The notes: a model not told the origin generated them from the sequence alone. Shown: positions 1 through 7,475, numbered from the stretch's first letter. The stretch: 17,943 nt of DNA from an uncultured bacterium (GCA_947088515.1 CAMUHA010000050.1:1-17943); one strand, 5' to 3'. Program-made: numbers and translations.

Positions 1-2
1 TG

Positions 3-224
3 TTTCAGCGGCTGGATTATATGCTTCATATTCCCATTGCTCTCATGAACAGGGAAAATGAATTTTACTGCAGGGTTTGGAAATATTTAAGAGAGCACAA
101 AAGGGACGTAATCCGTTCGCCTTACCTTACCAGAAAAAATAAAGTTTATCTGCTGCTTCTGGGAACAGCGCCCAGATTTGTGCGGAAAGTCCACAAAATG
201 TTAAAGGGAAACAGGAATGAATAG
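3..224 (+). CDS. Glycosyltransferase, C-terminal end (5' truncated by window edge)
   Basis: The frame is open from base 3 without a start, so only the last 73 residues of a longer protein are present. The tail is rich in Lys/Arg, with segments such as YLTRKNKVYLLLLGTAPRF. This resembles the basic C-terminus of family 2 (GT-A) glycosyltransferases common in Lachnospiraceae polysaccharide clusters. No catalytic residues are inside the window, so the family call rests on this tail and on the neighbour. Its stop codon lies inside an 8-nt overlap (ATGAATAG) with the next gene, a membrane glycosyltransferase, so the two are very likely co-transcribed and translationally coupled. The substrate cannot be told. 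The family is likely, not certain. Confidence 0.6.
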   Translation, partial: FQRLDYMLHIPIALMNRENEFYCRVWKYLREHKRDVIRSPYLTRKNKVYLLLLGTAPRFVRKVHKMLKGNRNE

Positions 225-1950
225 ATATTCAGGGAAAAAAGGAAACATTTTTTTTATACTTGTTATGGGCGCTTTGCTTTTCCTCCAGATGTTGACGCTG
301 CTTTACTTTGGAGGGAAAAAAGCGGGTTTCCATGAGGATGAGCTGTATACCTATTACTCCACTAACAAAACGGCCGGGCTGTTTGTAAATGATGGGCAAT
401 GGATGGAAAGGGACCAGATACGAAACGATTTCGTGGTCCTTCCTGGGGAAGGATTCCGGTATAATGTGGTAAAGCAGATGCAGTCCTGGGACGTGCATCC
501 TCCGGTTTATTATTATTTATTCCACACGGTCTGTTCTTTGTTTCCCGGTGTGTTTAGTAAATGGCTGGGCATTGGGGTAAATATGGCAGCATATGCCGTC
601 TGCTTTGTACTGCTTGCATGGGTGGCGTACATGGCGGCGACTTTGGATGGCGCTGCAGCGCGGGAAAACGAAGAAAGGCGGAGAATGGGAAAAATGCTTG
701 CCTTCCTTACCTGTCTTGGCTGGGGGGGAAGCTGTGCGGTGATTTCAGGCGTAATGTTTATCAGAATGTACCAGTGGCTTACCCTGTTTATCCTGCTGTG
801 TCTGGGCCTGCATCTTGGGGCGATGGAAAGATTCTGTTCCGGAAGGAGCTCTGGGGCAGGGGATAGAGCAAAGTCAGAAGGAGCGTTATCTGGCAAAAGG
901 CGTAGAAACAAGAGAGACTTTGATATTCTGCGTTTTGGACTGCCATTAAGCGTTACGGTGTTTTTGGGATTTCTGACCCAGTATTATTATTTAATTTTTC
1001 ATTTCTTTCTGGGCTTGGGATTTTGTTTTCTTCTGCTCAAATATAAAAAAATAAAAGAAATATTTCTTTACGGGCTGTTTTGCGGTGTGGGATTTGCGGG
1101 AGCCGTGCTTTATTATCCGGCAAGCCTGTCCCATATATTCCGGGGATACCGGGGAACAGAAGCGGTCAGTGAATTTAGTAATATGTCCAATACCTGGGAG
1201 AGACTTCGCTTTTTTTATGGGCTGTTTGACGACTATGTGATGAACGGTACGCTAAGCTGGTGGCTGCTTGGAATTTGCCTGCTTGCGGTAACGGCCGGAT
1301 ATTCCAGAAAAAAAACAGGAGGATTGGGCAGGAAAAATGCGGCTGTGTGTCTGATATTTTTTACCTGTGCCGGTTATTTTTTTACGGTATCCAAAACAGC
1401 TCTGGTTCTGGGAGAAACTTCTAACAGGTATCAGCTTCCCATTTATGGACTTATGGTATTTTTGATTTTATATGGGGTATGGACGTTGCTTTTTATAGAC
1501 AGCAGGGCTGGTCTGCTGTCAAAAAGGATGAATGATATAAAGCCTGTGGCAGCGTTATTGACCTGCATAGCGCTGGTTATGATGAACCAAATGGCTCTTA
1601 GAAGCGGCAAGGTGTTTTTCCTTTATGAGGAGGAAAAAGAAGTGATGGATTTTGTCAGGTCCCATGAGGACGCTGTGGTGGCAGTTCTTTATAATGAAGC
1701 TTCCCCGGACCATATCTGGTGGCTTGCCGATGAACTGATGGTGTATGATAAGGTGTATCTGGCAAGTCTGGACAATACCGAACCTATATTGGATCAGGAA
1801 ATGATAGAAAGTGAGAAAATTCTGGTTTATGCGGCGGACTATGAAAACTTTGATGAATGTGTCAGGAGGCTTTTGAAAGGCGGGCAGTGGAGCGATTGCC
1901 GGCTGATAGCCAAAAAAGGGCTTTGGACTTTGTATGAATTTAGCAGGTGA
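217..1950 (+). CDS. Polytopic membrane glycosyltransferase, GT39/PMT-2-like (GT-C fold)
   Basis: A 577-residue integral membrane protein with an N-terminal membrane segment (about residues 10-31) and many further hydrophobic helices. The first extracytoplasmic loop carries an acidic HEDE motif at 39-42, the usual position of the catalytic Asp/Glu in GT-C enzymes. A second signature, DVHPPVYYYLFH at about 92-103, is typical of the ArnT/protein mannosyltransferase-like (PMT_2) group. Such enzymes move a sugar from a polyprenyl-phosphate donor to an acceptor outside the membrane. A basic loop near 208-235 is probably cytoplasmic, and the soluble tail from about 470 may be extracellular. The start overlaps the preceding glycosyltransferase stop by 8 nt, so both probably serve one surface-glycan pathway. 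Donor and acceptor cannot be deduced from sequence. Family confidence is good. Confidence 0.85.
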   Translation: MNRYSGKKGNIFFILVMGALLFLQMLTLLYFGGKKAGFHEDELYTYYSTNKTAGLFVNDGQWMERDQIRNDFVVLPGEGFRYNVVKQMQSWDVHPPVYYYLFHTVCSLFPGVFSKWLGIGVNMAAYAVCFVLLAWVAYMAATLDGAAARENEERRRMGKMLAFLTCLGWGGSCAVISGVMFIRMYQWLTLFILLCLGLHLGAMERFCSGRSSGAGDRAKSEGALSGKRRRNKRDFDILRFGLPLSVTVFLGFLTQYYYLIFHFFLGLGFCFLLLKYKKIKEIFLYGLFCGVGFAGAVLYYPASLSHIFRGYRGTEAVSEFSNMSNTWERLRFFYGLFDDYVMNGTLSWWLLGICLLAVTAGYSRKKTGGLGRKNAAVCLIFFTCAGYFFTVSKTALVLGETSNRYQLPIYGLMVFLILYGVWTLLFIDSRAGLLSKRMNDIKPVAALLTCIALVMMNQMALRSGKVFFLYEEEKEVMDFVRSHEDAVVAVLYNEASPDHIWWLADELMVYDKVYLASLDNTEPILDQEMIESEKILVYAADYENFDECVRRLLKGGQWSDCRLIAKKGLWTLYEFSR

Positions 1951-2001
1951 GTCAGGCTTTAGGGGAAGAGTTTCCAGTAAGCTGTGTAGGAAGAAATATG
2001 C

Positions 2002-2066
2002 AATAAACAGGAAATACAGGCAGTGGCTTTTTGCGTTTGCCACAGGCTGTATTTCCTGTTTTATTA
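2002..2066. terminator. Large bidirectional hairpin terminator between convergent genes
   Basis: The arms at 2008-2027 and 2039-2058 form an almost perfect 20-bp stem (CAGGAAATACAG paired with CTGTATTTCCTG, then GTGGC with GCCAC) with only a 3-base internal mismatch. The loop is short and T-rich. The hairpin is followed by TTTTATT on the plus strand and flanked by AATAAA on the other side. It can therefore stop transcription from both the glycosyltransferase gene and the convergent zinc-ribbon gene. Confidence 0.8.
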
Positions 2067-2105
2067 TCTGGCCTGGATGTGGACATTTCTGCCTGTCTTT
2101 GCTGA

Positions 2106-2996
2106 TTATTGAATATAAATTTCTGAAACAGTATTTTCCACACCATTTATTTCCAATCTCACATACACCTTCCCGTTTTCAAATTCATTCAAAGGATATT
2201 GCAATGGTTCGGAAAGATTTGTAACATCAATAGATTTTGCTGTATCATTCTGGACCAGCCACAGGATAAGCGTTGCGCCGTCTGGTACTGTGCCGCAGGA
2301 AATATCAGCGTAAAGCAGTTGAGCGTCTGAGTCCGTAATCGTCATATTCTGTTCTTTTACAAATCCTTCACTGGCGCTTCTAAAATCCAGCTTCCAAACA
2401 TTGTCCGAATAAGAGCTGCGATTCATACTGATTGTGCCTAAGTTCCATACCCGGTCGTTAGAAGCAACATTTGTGTTGATGCCATTTCCAGAGGCCGCAC
2501 TGACAATAAAGCCTGTCAGGCATACCAGCATAAGGGCCATACTCATAATACCGGCAATAATAAATTTTAAGTGATGTGTTCCTTGTTTTTCCATAACGCT
2601 GTTATCCTCCTTTTTGATATGTGTTCCACATTCTTCGCAATATTTTGCTTTTACTGAAATTAACTTTTGGCAAGCCGGACATATGGTTTTAATTTCTGAA
2701 CGGCGCAGAAAGTAAATCAGCAATCCGATAAAGGGTGTGGCTGCAAAAATTACAATGGTCCACAGTACCGGATCATCGCCTCGATTTTTACAATCCTGGT
2801 ATACCCATGCTGCAAAAAAAACAGAGGTACACAATGCAAAAAGGATAAAGCAAAGAAGCAGAACGGGAAGAGCCATGGATAGACCGCTGAAACCGTCGGT
2901 TTTCAGAAAATATATACCAAATCGTAAAAAAAATAACAATAAAATAACAGAGATACCAATATAAAGCATAAGCTTGTTTCTTTTTGTATTATTCAT
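2106..2996 (-). CDS. Zinc-ribbon multi-pass membrane protein, third gene of an ECF sigma operon
   Basis: A 296-residue protein of unknown function. Hydrophobic helices lie at about 10-30, 42-66 and 77-98. The stretch between the last two, with YQDCKNRGDDPVLW, resembles the N-terminal motif of PLDc_N-like membrane modules. A zinc ribbon follows, with CPAC at 106-109 and CEEC at 120-123, then a further helix at about 143-168. The C-terminal 125 residues look soluble and extracytoplasmic, with repeated beta-like stretches. The start ATG overlaps the stop of the putative anti-sigma gene by 4 nt (ATGA), and a good site (AGAGGTG) precedes it, so all three genes form one transcript. The layout suggests a sensor or effector that shows an exported domain and keeps a cytoplasmic metal-binding ribbon. 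This role is inference. The gene is real, the function unknown. Confidence 0.8.
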   Translation of the reverse strand: MNNTKRNKLMLYIGISVILLLFFLRFGIYFLKTDGFSGLSMALPVLLLCFILFALCTSVFFAAWVYQDCKNRGDDPVLWTIVIFAATPFIGLLIYFLRRSEIKTICPACQKLISVKAKYCEECGTHIKKEDNSVMEKQGTHHLKFIIAGIMSMALMLVCLTGFIVSAASGNGINTNVASNDRVWNLGTISMNRSSYSDNVWKLDFRSASEGFVKEQNMTITDSDAQLLYADISCGTVPDGATLILWLVQNDTAKSIDVTNLSEPLQYPLNEFENGKVYVRLEINGVENTVSEIYIQ

Positions 2997-3370
2997 GCCA
3001 ATACACCTCTTTTCTCTATGCGGATTGTGAAGTCCTGTTTTATGTTTGCTCTTTTTACGCCTGCTATGGTAAGCAGTATGCCGGCCATGCCAATATACAG
3101 GCAGATACCAGCGGCAAAATAAGATAAATAAATATTTTCAATCATTATCAAGGCCAAAAGAGCCAACAAGGAAAAAGTTATCAAATTTAAAACCATTGGC
3201 AAATACCAAAGTGATAATTTATACGTGGCAGATTGTCTGCTAAGGGCGGCTTCTTGTTGATACAAAGCCGCCTTGAGTTTATGATTCAGCTCCGGGGCTG
3301 GAACATCAGTCATTTTCATAGAAGCCCGGATAACTTCTTCTATTTCCATGTTAGAATGATTATCTTTCAT
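2993..3370 (-). CDS. Putative anti-sigma factor, two-helix membrane protein
   Basis: A protein of about 125 residues with a soluble, charged N-terminal part of about 50 residues, then two hydrophobic helices (about 52-75 and 82-104) and a basic tail. I place the start at the second ATG of the open frame. GGAGG at 3380-3384 touches the first ATG (3379) directly but stands 9 nt from this one. The gene overlaps the end of the ECF sigma gene by 11 nt and the next gene by 4 nt. The position right behind an ECF sigma factor and the cytoplasmic-domain-plus-membrane layout are those of an anti-sigma protein. I do not see a zinc-binding HxxxCxxC (ZAS) motif, so it belongs to another class, or only resembles one. 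Function is inferred from context. Confidence 0.7.
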   Translation of the reverse strand: MKDNHSNMEIEEVIRASMKMTDVPAPELNHKLKAALYQQEAALSRQSATYKLSLWYLPMVLNLITFSLLALLALIMIENIYLSYFAAGICLYIGMAGILLTIAGVKRANIKQDFTIRIEKRGVLA

Positions 3371-3884
3371 AACCGGCATCCTCCAAAATTTTTTTTATTA
3401 AGCATCTTCCCTTAAACAATCGGCTTTTCACAGTGCCAGGCGGTTTCTTTATAATAGCCGATATCTGTTCTATGGGACAATCGAAAAGATAAAATAATAT
3501 CAACGGTATTCGGAATTTTTCCGGGAGAGTTTGAATAATTTGACGGACTTTTGCAAACAATTCTTTTTGAAGATAACCTTCTTCAATACTTTCTTCAGAA
3601 GGCAGAGCCATTTCCGTTTCATTATCAAAATTGCTGCAGGGAGCGATTGTGCTGCGGCGTGCTTGTTTTCTTCTATCGCTTTTCCAAAGATTATGTGCTA
3701 AAGAAAAAAACAATGCTTTCGGATTTTTCGCCCAGTCAAGGGTCCATTCTGTTTCTAACGCTTTTAGGAAAACCTGTTGATATAAATCCTCGGCATTCGT
3801 TTTGTCCACACAGAGCTTCAGGCAAAATCTGTATATATCTGTACCAAAATCATCAATACATTTTTCTATTTCTCTTGCGTCCAC
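3360..3884 (-). CDS. RNA polymerase sigma factor, ECF (sigma-70 group 4) family
   Basis: A 174-residue ECF sigma factor. Region 2 covers about residues 15-85, with DIYRFCLKLCVDKTNAEDLYQ for core binding and the -10 element. A linker of about 30 residues follows. Region 4 covers about 115-168, with a helix-turn-helix around LPEKFRIPLILFYLFDCPIEQ and GTVKSRLFKGR, which reads the -35 element. The start is a GTG with an excellent AAGGAGG site 7 nt upstream; no ATG is placed as well. It leads a three-gene overlapping operon with a putative anti-sigma protein and a zinc-ribbon membrane protein, so it is probably held inactive at the membrane until a signal arrives. The signal and regulon are unknown. 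The operon looks more AT-rich than its neighbours, which may hint at transfer, but I could not measure this. Confidence 0.92.
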   Translation of the reverse strand: MDAREIEKCIDDFGTDIYRFCLKLCVDKTNAEDLYQQVFLKALETEWTLDWAKNPKALFFSLAHNLWKSDRRKQARRSTIAPCSNFDNETEMALPSEESIEEGYLQKELFAKVRQIIQTLPEKFRIPLILFYLFDCPIEQISAIIKKPPGTVKSRLFKGRCLIKKILEDAGYER

Positions 3885-3913
3885 TGTTTCACCTCCTTCG
3901 CCTGTTCACCCTA

Positions 3914-3941
3914 TATTCGCCATGACTTTGTGTGTGGTTCA
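3914..3941 (-). promoter_or_regulatory. Candidate ECF-type promoter of the sigma operon
   Basis: Read on the minus strand, TGAACC (3936-3941) and CGAATA (3914-3919) are separated by 16 bp and end about 30 bp before the GTG start. TGAAC-like -35 elements with CG-starting -10 elements are typical of ECF-recognised promoters, which are often autoregulated. No good housekeeping promoter is seen at this spacing. This is a motif match only. Confidence 0.4.
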
Positions 3942-4056
3942 TTTTTTTATTATTTTTGACGCTTACTCAAATATAACACAAAAAGCATTTTTTATTGCAA
4001 TATGGACACACTGATTGTAAAGAAATTAAGAGATAAATAATTTTGCATAAAAAAAT

Positions 4057-4085
4057 TTGCAGTAAAAGGAAGTTTATGGTAAGAT
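4057..4085 (+). promoter_or_regulatory. Housekeeping-type promoter for pseB
   Basis: TTGCAG (4057-4062) and TAAGAT (4080-4085) are separated by exactly 17 bp. The predicted transcription start near 4092 falls on the first bases of the leader hairpin, which supports the placement. The resulting leader is about 170 nt, long for a simple gene. Confidence 0.6.
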
Positions 4086-4091
4086 AAAAGA

Positions 4092-4176
4092 GGCAGGAGC
4101 CGCCTGTATAGTCAGATGACTTGTCTTTTACGGGTGGCTGTCTGCCAAAATGTGCTTGTAGGCATTCTGTTTTGGC
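4092..4176 (+). promoter_or_regulatory. Structured 5' leader of pseB with two overlapping hairpins
   Basis: The first hairpin pairs GGCAG (4092-4096) with CTGCC (4142-4146), with inner AGCC/GGCT pairing and a small AGTC/GACT hairpin at its tip. The second pairs GCCAAAA (4144-4150) with TTTTGGC (4170-4176), with an inner TGC/GCA. The two compete for bases 4144-4146, so they cannot both form fully. No clear U-run follows either, so if it regulates, control of translation or RNA stability is more likely than simple termination. I do not recognise a known riboswitch class. The pairing is visible; regulation is inference. Confidence 0.4.
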
Positions 4177-4263
4177 TAAGGTATGTTTGAAGAGCGCTTT
4201 TTCAGGATGTGCATCAGAATTTTCAGAAGAATGAAGTAATGAAGTCTATTTTGGAGGATTTTT

Positions 4264-5262
4264 ATGTTATTGGATAACCAGACAATTCTCATTACCGGAG
4301 GGACAGGTTCTTTCGGTAAATGTTTTACAAGATACGTGTTTGAGCGCTACAATCCGAAGAAAGTTATTATTTACTCAAGGGATGAATTTAAACAGTTTTT
4401 GATGGGGAATGAGTTTAAGGAATATGCAGAAAGGCTCCGGTTCTTTATCGGTGATGTGAGAGATAAAGACAGATTAAAGCGTGCCTTTGAAGGTGTGGAT
4501 TATGTGATTCATGCGGCGGCGTTAAAGCAGGTGCCTTCTTGTGAGTATAATCCCAATGAGGCAATCAAGACCAATATCTGTGGCGCCCAGAATGTGATTG
4601 ACGCAGCGCTTGATTCTAAAGTGAAAAAGGTGGTGGCGCTTTCTACGGATAAGGCGGTTAATCCGGTAAATCTTTATGGCGGCACCAAGCTGGTATCAGA
4701 CAAGCTGTTTATTGCCGCCAATGCCTATGCGGGAAATAAGGACATTAATTTTTCCATTGTACGCTATGGGAATGTGGCCGGAAGCAGGGGGTCCATTATT
4801 CCTGTTTTCCATAACATCATTAAAAACGGGGGCAATGAGCTTCCCATTACCGATTTTCGCATGACCCGTTTCTGGATTAGTCTGACAGAAGGCGTGGAGC
4901 TGGTAATTAAGGCGTTAGAGGAAGCTAAGGGAGGGGAAACCTTTATCAGTAAAATCCCTTCTTTTAAAGTGACAGACCTGGCAAAGGCGATGCTGCCAGA
5001 GTGCAAAATGCAAGAGATAGGCATCCGTCCCGGTGAAAAACTGCATGAAATTATGGTGACAGTGGAGGATTCCGCAACAACTTATGAGTATGATAAGCAT
5101 TTTATCGTTTATCCGCAGGTGGTATGGAATGACAAGCAGAAGGTGGATTTAAGCGGGCGCAAGGTGGAAGAGGGATTTTCCTATAGTTCAGGCAATAATA
5201 CCCAGTGGCTTTCGGTGGAAGATATCAAAGAACTGCTAAAAGGGGTAGAGCTGGAAAAATAA
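4264..5262 (+). CDS. pseB: UDP-N-acetylglucosamine 4,6-dehydratase (inverting), PseB type
   Basis: A 332-residue extended short-chain dehydrogenase, the full length for PseB. The nucleotide-binding motif TGGTGSFG is at 11-18, followed by the family's SRDE at 38-41, GDVRDKDR at 63-70 and HAAALKQVPSCEYNP at 83-97. The catalytic region STDKAVNPVNLYGGTK holds Asp129, Lys130, Tyr138 and Lys142 of the YxxxK pair. The NLYGGTKLVSDKLF form separates PseB from CapE/FnlA dehydratases, which have a different segment there. The enzyme converts UDP-GlcNAc to UDP-2-acetamido-2,6-dideoxy-beta-L-arabino-hexos-4-ulose, the first step to pseudaminic acid and related sugars. No PseC, PseH, PseG, PseI or PseF gene lies in the window, so the end product is unknown. 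It has its own promoter, long leader and terminator. The RBS GGAGG stands 6 nt before ATG. Confidence 0.9.
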   Translation: MLLDNQTILITGGTGSFGKCFTRYVFERYNPKKVIIYSRDEFKQFLMGNEFKEYAERLRFFIGDVRDKDRLKRAFEGVDYVIHAAALKQVPSCEYNPNEAIKTNICGAQNVIDAALDSKVKKVVALSTDKAVNPVNLYGGTKLVSDKLFIAANAYAGNKDINFSIVRYGNVAGSRGSIIPVFHNIIKNGGNELPITDFRMTRFWISLTEGVELVIKALEEAKGGETFISKIPSFKVTDLAKAMLPECKMQEIGIRPGEKLHEIMVTVEDSATTYEYDKHFIVYPQVVWNDKQKVDLSGRKVEEGFSYSSGNNTQWLSVEDIKELLKGVELEK

Positions 5263-5292
5263 GTGTTTTTGCCTATAATAGCTATAACTAAG

Positions 5293-5336
5293 AAAAGCCA
5301 TAATCTGGCTCAATATTATCGGATTGTGGCTTTTTG
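5293..5336 (+). terminator. Rho-independent terminator of pseB
   Basis: AAAAGCCATAATC (5293-5305) pairs with GATTGTGGCTTTT (5322-5334) across a 16-nt loop. One G-T wobble interrupts the stem, and TTTTT follows. It lies 30 nt after the stop codon. Confidence 0.85.
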
Positions 5337-5440
5337 TTACGCACATCTGTCAGAAAGCATTTTTCATATACGCTCTGGGAAAATAAAACAGGAAACGGCA
5401 TATAGTAATGGAAGAAAGCAGAAATGAAAAGGAAGAAAAT

Positions 5441-6490
5441 ATGGATTTAAGGATAGAAGAACCGTATCTGGAACAGGCGAAGAAGCTTCACCGGGATAAT
5501 CCGGCAGTAGATGCCCATCTGGACCTGGCAGGGGAAATTCTTTTAAGGAACAAGGCCGGGGAGAGAGAAGTGGTACGCCGGCATTATCTGCCTGATTTCC
5601 AAAGAGCAGGTATAAAGCTGGTAGTTTCTTCTGTTTATGTGGAAAATGCAAATCTGAACAGAGCATGGGAAAACGCACTGGAGCAGATTAAGGCCTTGAA
5701 AGAGGATATAGAAGACTTGGATGGGATAGCGCTTGTCAAAAGCAGAAGGGATATTGACAAGGCTTTACAGGAAGGAAAAACGGGCATTCTTCTTTATATG
5801 GAGGGCCTTGACTGTATTGGAGAGGACATTGCGCGGCTGGAGGAATTGTATAACCTGGGAGTGAGGGGAGCTTCCCTTACGTGGAGCAGGCCTAATGCGC
5901 TGGCAACGGGGTGCTGCAAGGCGCTGGAACATAGGCAGATTCCAGGAGGGCTTTCAAAGGCGGGCGTAAGAGCGGTCAGAAAGCTGGAGGAGCTTTCCAT
6001 GTTTCTTGACGTCAGCCATTTAAATGATGAGGGATTTGAACAGGTGTGCCGGATATCGGAACGATGCTTTATTGCCACACATTCGGGCAGCAGGCAGGTT
6101 TATGACAGCTTTCGCAATATGACGGATGCACAGATGCTTGCGCTTGCAAGTCAGGGGGGCGTTATGGGGATGAATGGGTGCAAATATATTGCAGGCTCCC
6201 TGGAAGGAAATCATTTGGAGATGCTTTGCTGTCATATAGAGCATGAGGTGACAAAAATTGGTGCGGAACATGTGGGGTATGGCTTTGATTTGTGCGACTC
6301 ATATGACAGGGCGAGGGCGGCACTGAAAGGGGAAACGTGTACAGGCAGAGATGATTGCCTTTTAGACCACGGGCAGGTCCCGCTTGTAACTGCCGCCCTG
6401 CTACAGCGGGGAATGGGGAAAGAAGAGGCCGGAAAGATTATTGGTGGAAATTTTATCAGGTATTTTAAAGAAATCCTTCCGCAGGACTAG
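5441..6490 (+). CDS. Membrane dipeptidase, peptidase family M19 (renal dipeptidase-like)
   Basis: A protein of about 349 residues with a metal-dependent TIM-barrel fold. Zinc ligands of the family are visible (numbered from this start): HxD in DAHLD (His26, Asp28), the bridging Glu121 in YMEGLD, His193 in DVSHLND and His214 in ATHSGS. Asp283 in VGYGFD matches the conserved DFDG-like end motif. Such enzymes hydrolyse dipeptides, often with broad or D-residue tolerance. There is no signal peptide, so it probably acts in the cytoplasm, perhaps on peptides from wall turnover or diet. I prefer the ATG at 5441 because AAGGAAG stands 5 nt upstream; an in-frame ATG at 5408 would add 11 highly charged residues but has a poor site. 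It runs towards the minus-strand lipoprotein gene with only 23 nt between them. Confidence 0.88.
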   Translation: MDLRIEEPYLEQAKKLHRDNPAVDAHLDLAGEILLRNKAGEREVVRRHYLPDFQRAGIKLVVSSVYVENANLNRAWENALEQIKALKEDIEDLDGIALVKSRRDIDKALQEGKTGILLYMEGLDCIGEDIARLEELYNLGVRGASLTWSRPNALATGCCKALEHRQIPGGLSKAGVRAVRKLEELSMFLDVSHLNDEGFEQVCRISERCFIATHSGSRQVYDSFRNMTDAQMLALASQGGVMGMNGCKYIAGSLEGNHLEMLCCHIEHEVTKIGAEHVGYGFDLCDSYDRARAALKGETCTGRDDCLLDHGQVPLVTAALLQRGMGKEEAGKIIGGNFIRYFKEILPQD

Positions 6491-6513
6491 AGCGGGCTTT
6501 TCATGGTATTCGG

Positions 6514-7326
6514 TTATGGGGTGTCTGTCTGCAAAAGCCGGAGCATTTCCTCTTTTCCGCAGGAGGTTTCCATACAAAGCTTTTTGCCGCTTTGGGTGAT
6601 TCCTAAATCCTCCTGCATTTTCAGGTAGGTTTCCTCATCTGTTTCCTGGTCCATGTAATAATAGGCAGTGACGCCTTCGCCGGTATATTCGCCATTTTCG
6701 TTATATACAGCGTTGTAAATGTCAGAGAGCACGGGACGGTCCTGGTCGGTAAGGGTTTTTTCTATATCTGTTTGATAGTAATAATTGCCATATCCGCCCT
6801 CATCGCCACCCCCATTCCATCTGTCGAATGCGCTTATGACGTTTGCGCGTTCAAAATAAGTCAGTTCCACTGTGCTTAGAGAATCTACCATGCAAAAGAC
6901 TTCTCCGTTTTTGACTGTATAGATAGAGTAATTACTATACCCGCAGTTGTTAATGACCAGCTCCGGGACTTCGTCTGTATTTAAGTATATTAGTGAAAAT
7001 AAAATGGAATTGTCAGTGTTTTGGTTAACTGTTTCCATATATAGGCTGCGGTATGTGTCAGAGGGCGCGGGAGCTATAGTTTCAGAGGGTTGGTTTTCGT
7101 TTTGTGTTGTATCCTCAGGAGATGCAGCAATCATATCATTTTCTGCACTTTCTTCTAAGGACTCCTTGCCGTTATAAGTTTTACTGTCTGTGTGTTCCGG
7201 GGATTCGTCTCTTATAATGGGTTCAGTTTTGAGCGATATGACAGCAGCGTCATTTCCTCCGGCGCTGCAGGCAGACAATACCCCAAGGCCTGCGCATAAT
7301 AGACAAATAAAAAATTTCCGTTTCAT
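6514..7326 (-). CDS. Predicted lipoprotein of unknown function
   Basis: A 270-residue exported lipoprotein. The N-terminus MKRKFF, a hydrophobic core and the lipobox LSAC with Cys20 show cleavage by signal peptidase II and lipid anchoring. Residues 30-95 are a low-complexity, acidic Ser/Thr/Glu/Pro-rich spacer, typical of a tether through the wall. The folded part starts near 95 and includes LIYLNTDEVPELVI (about 112-125), a pattern seen in many clostridial lipoproteins of unknown role. It also has a Gly/Tyr-rich segment GGGDEGGYGNYYY at about 172-184. I do not recognise a catalytic domain. RBS GGGAGG stands 4 nt before the ATG. It forms its own transcription unit with a strong promoter. Export and anchoring are certain enough; the function is not known. 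Confidence 0.85.
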   Translation of the reverse strand: MKRKFFICLLCAGLGVLSACSAGGNDAAVISLKTEPIIRDESPEHTDSKTYNGKESLEESAENDMIAASPEDTTQNENQPSETIAPAPSDTYRSLYMETVNQNTDNSILFSLIYLNTDEVPELVINNCGYSNYSIYTVKNGEVFCMVDSLSTVELTYFERANVISAFDRWNGGGDEGGYGNYYYQTDIEKTLTDQDRPVLSDIYNAVYNENGEYTGEGVTAYYYMDQETDEETYLKMQEDLGITQSGKKLCMETSCGKEEMLRLLQTDTP

Positions 7327-7367
7327 TTTTCCTCCCAGGTTCTTTTTGCGTATTTTAAGATAAAGAC

Positions 7368-7396
7368 ATTATACTCTTGCCTGGCAAAACCGGCAA
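7368..7396 (-). promoter_or_regulatory. Promoter of the lipoprotein gene with an inverted repeat in the spacer
   Basis: On the minus strand, TTGCCG (7391-7396) and TATAAT (7368-7373) are 17 bp apart, a strong housekeeping-type promoter. The spacer holds a perfect TTGCC-T-GGCAA palindrome (7377-7387). CTTGCC (7376-7381) also mirrors GGCAAG (7392-7397), which overlaps the -35 element. This is an operator-like arrangement. Confidence 0.6.
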
Positions 7397-7475
7397 GAAT
7401 TATCCCAGGAAAAATCAGGAATGGAATTACAGGTATTTGGGCTGTCATTTGGTGAAGGAAGTTATTGAATAAATG

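Larger units (their letters stand above)
3885..4263. other. Divergent intergenic region between the sigma operon and pseB
   Basis: A 379-nt stretch without a convincing gene. It holds the candidate ECF promoter on the minus strand (3914-3941), an AT-rich segment, the housekeeping-type promoter for pseB (4057-4085), a structured leader (4092-4176) and the pseB ribosome binding site (GGAGG at 4253-4257). Short open frames here lack proper start sites. Confidence 0.6.

Noticed and set aside
1555..2043. A 162-codon antisense frame over the end of the GT39 gene
   Set aside because: It covers conserved coding sequence and runs through the terminator stem. There is no start signal or recognisable protein.
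3551..4014. Two plus-strand frames antisense to the ECF sigma gene
   Set aside because: They are Phe/His/Ser-rich shadow frames with no start signals. The sigma factor on the other strand is unambiguous.
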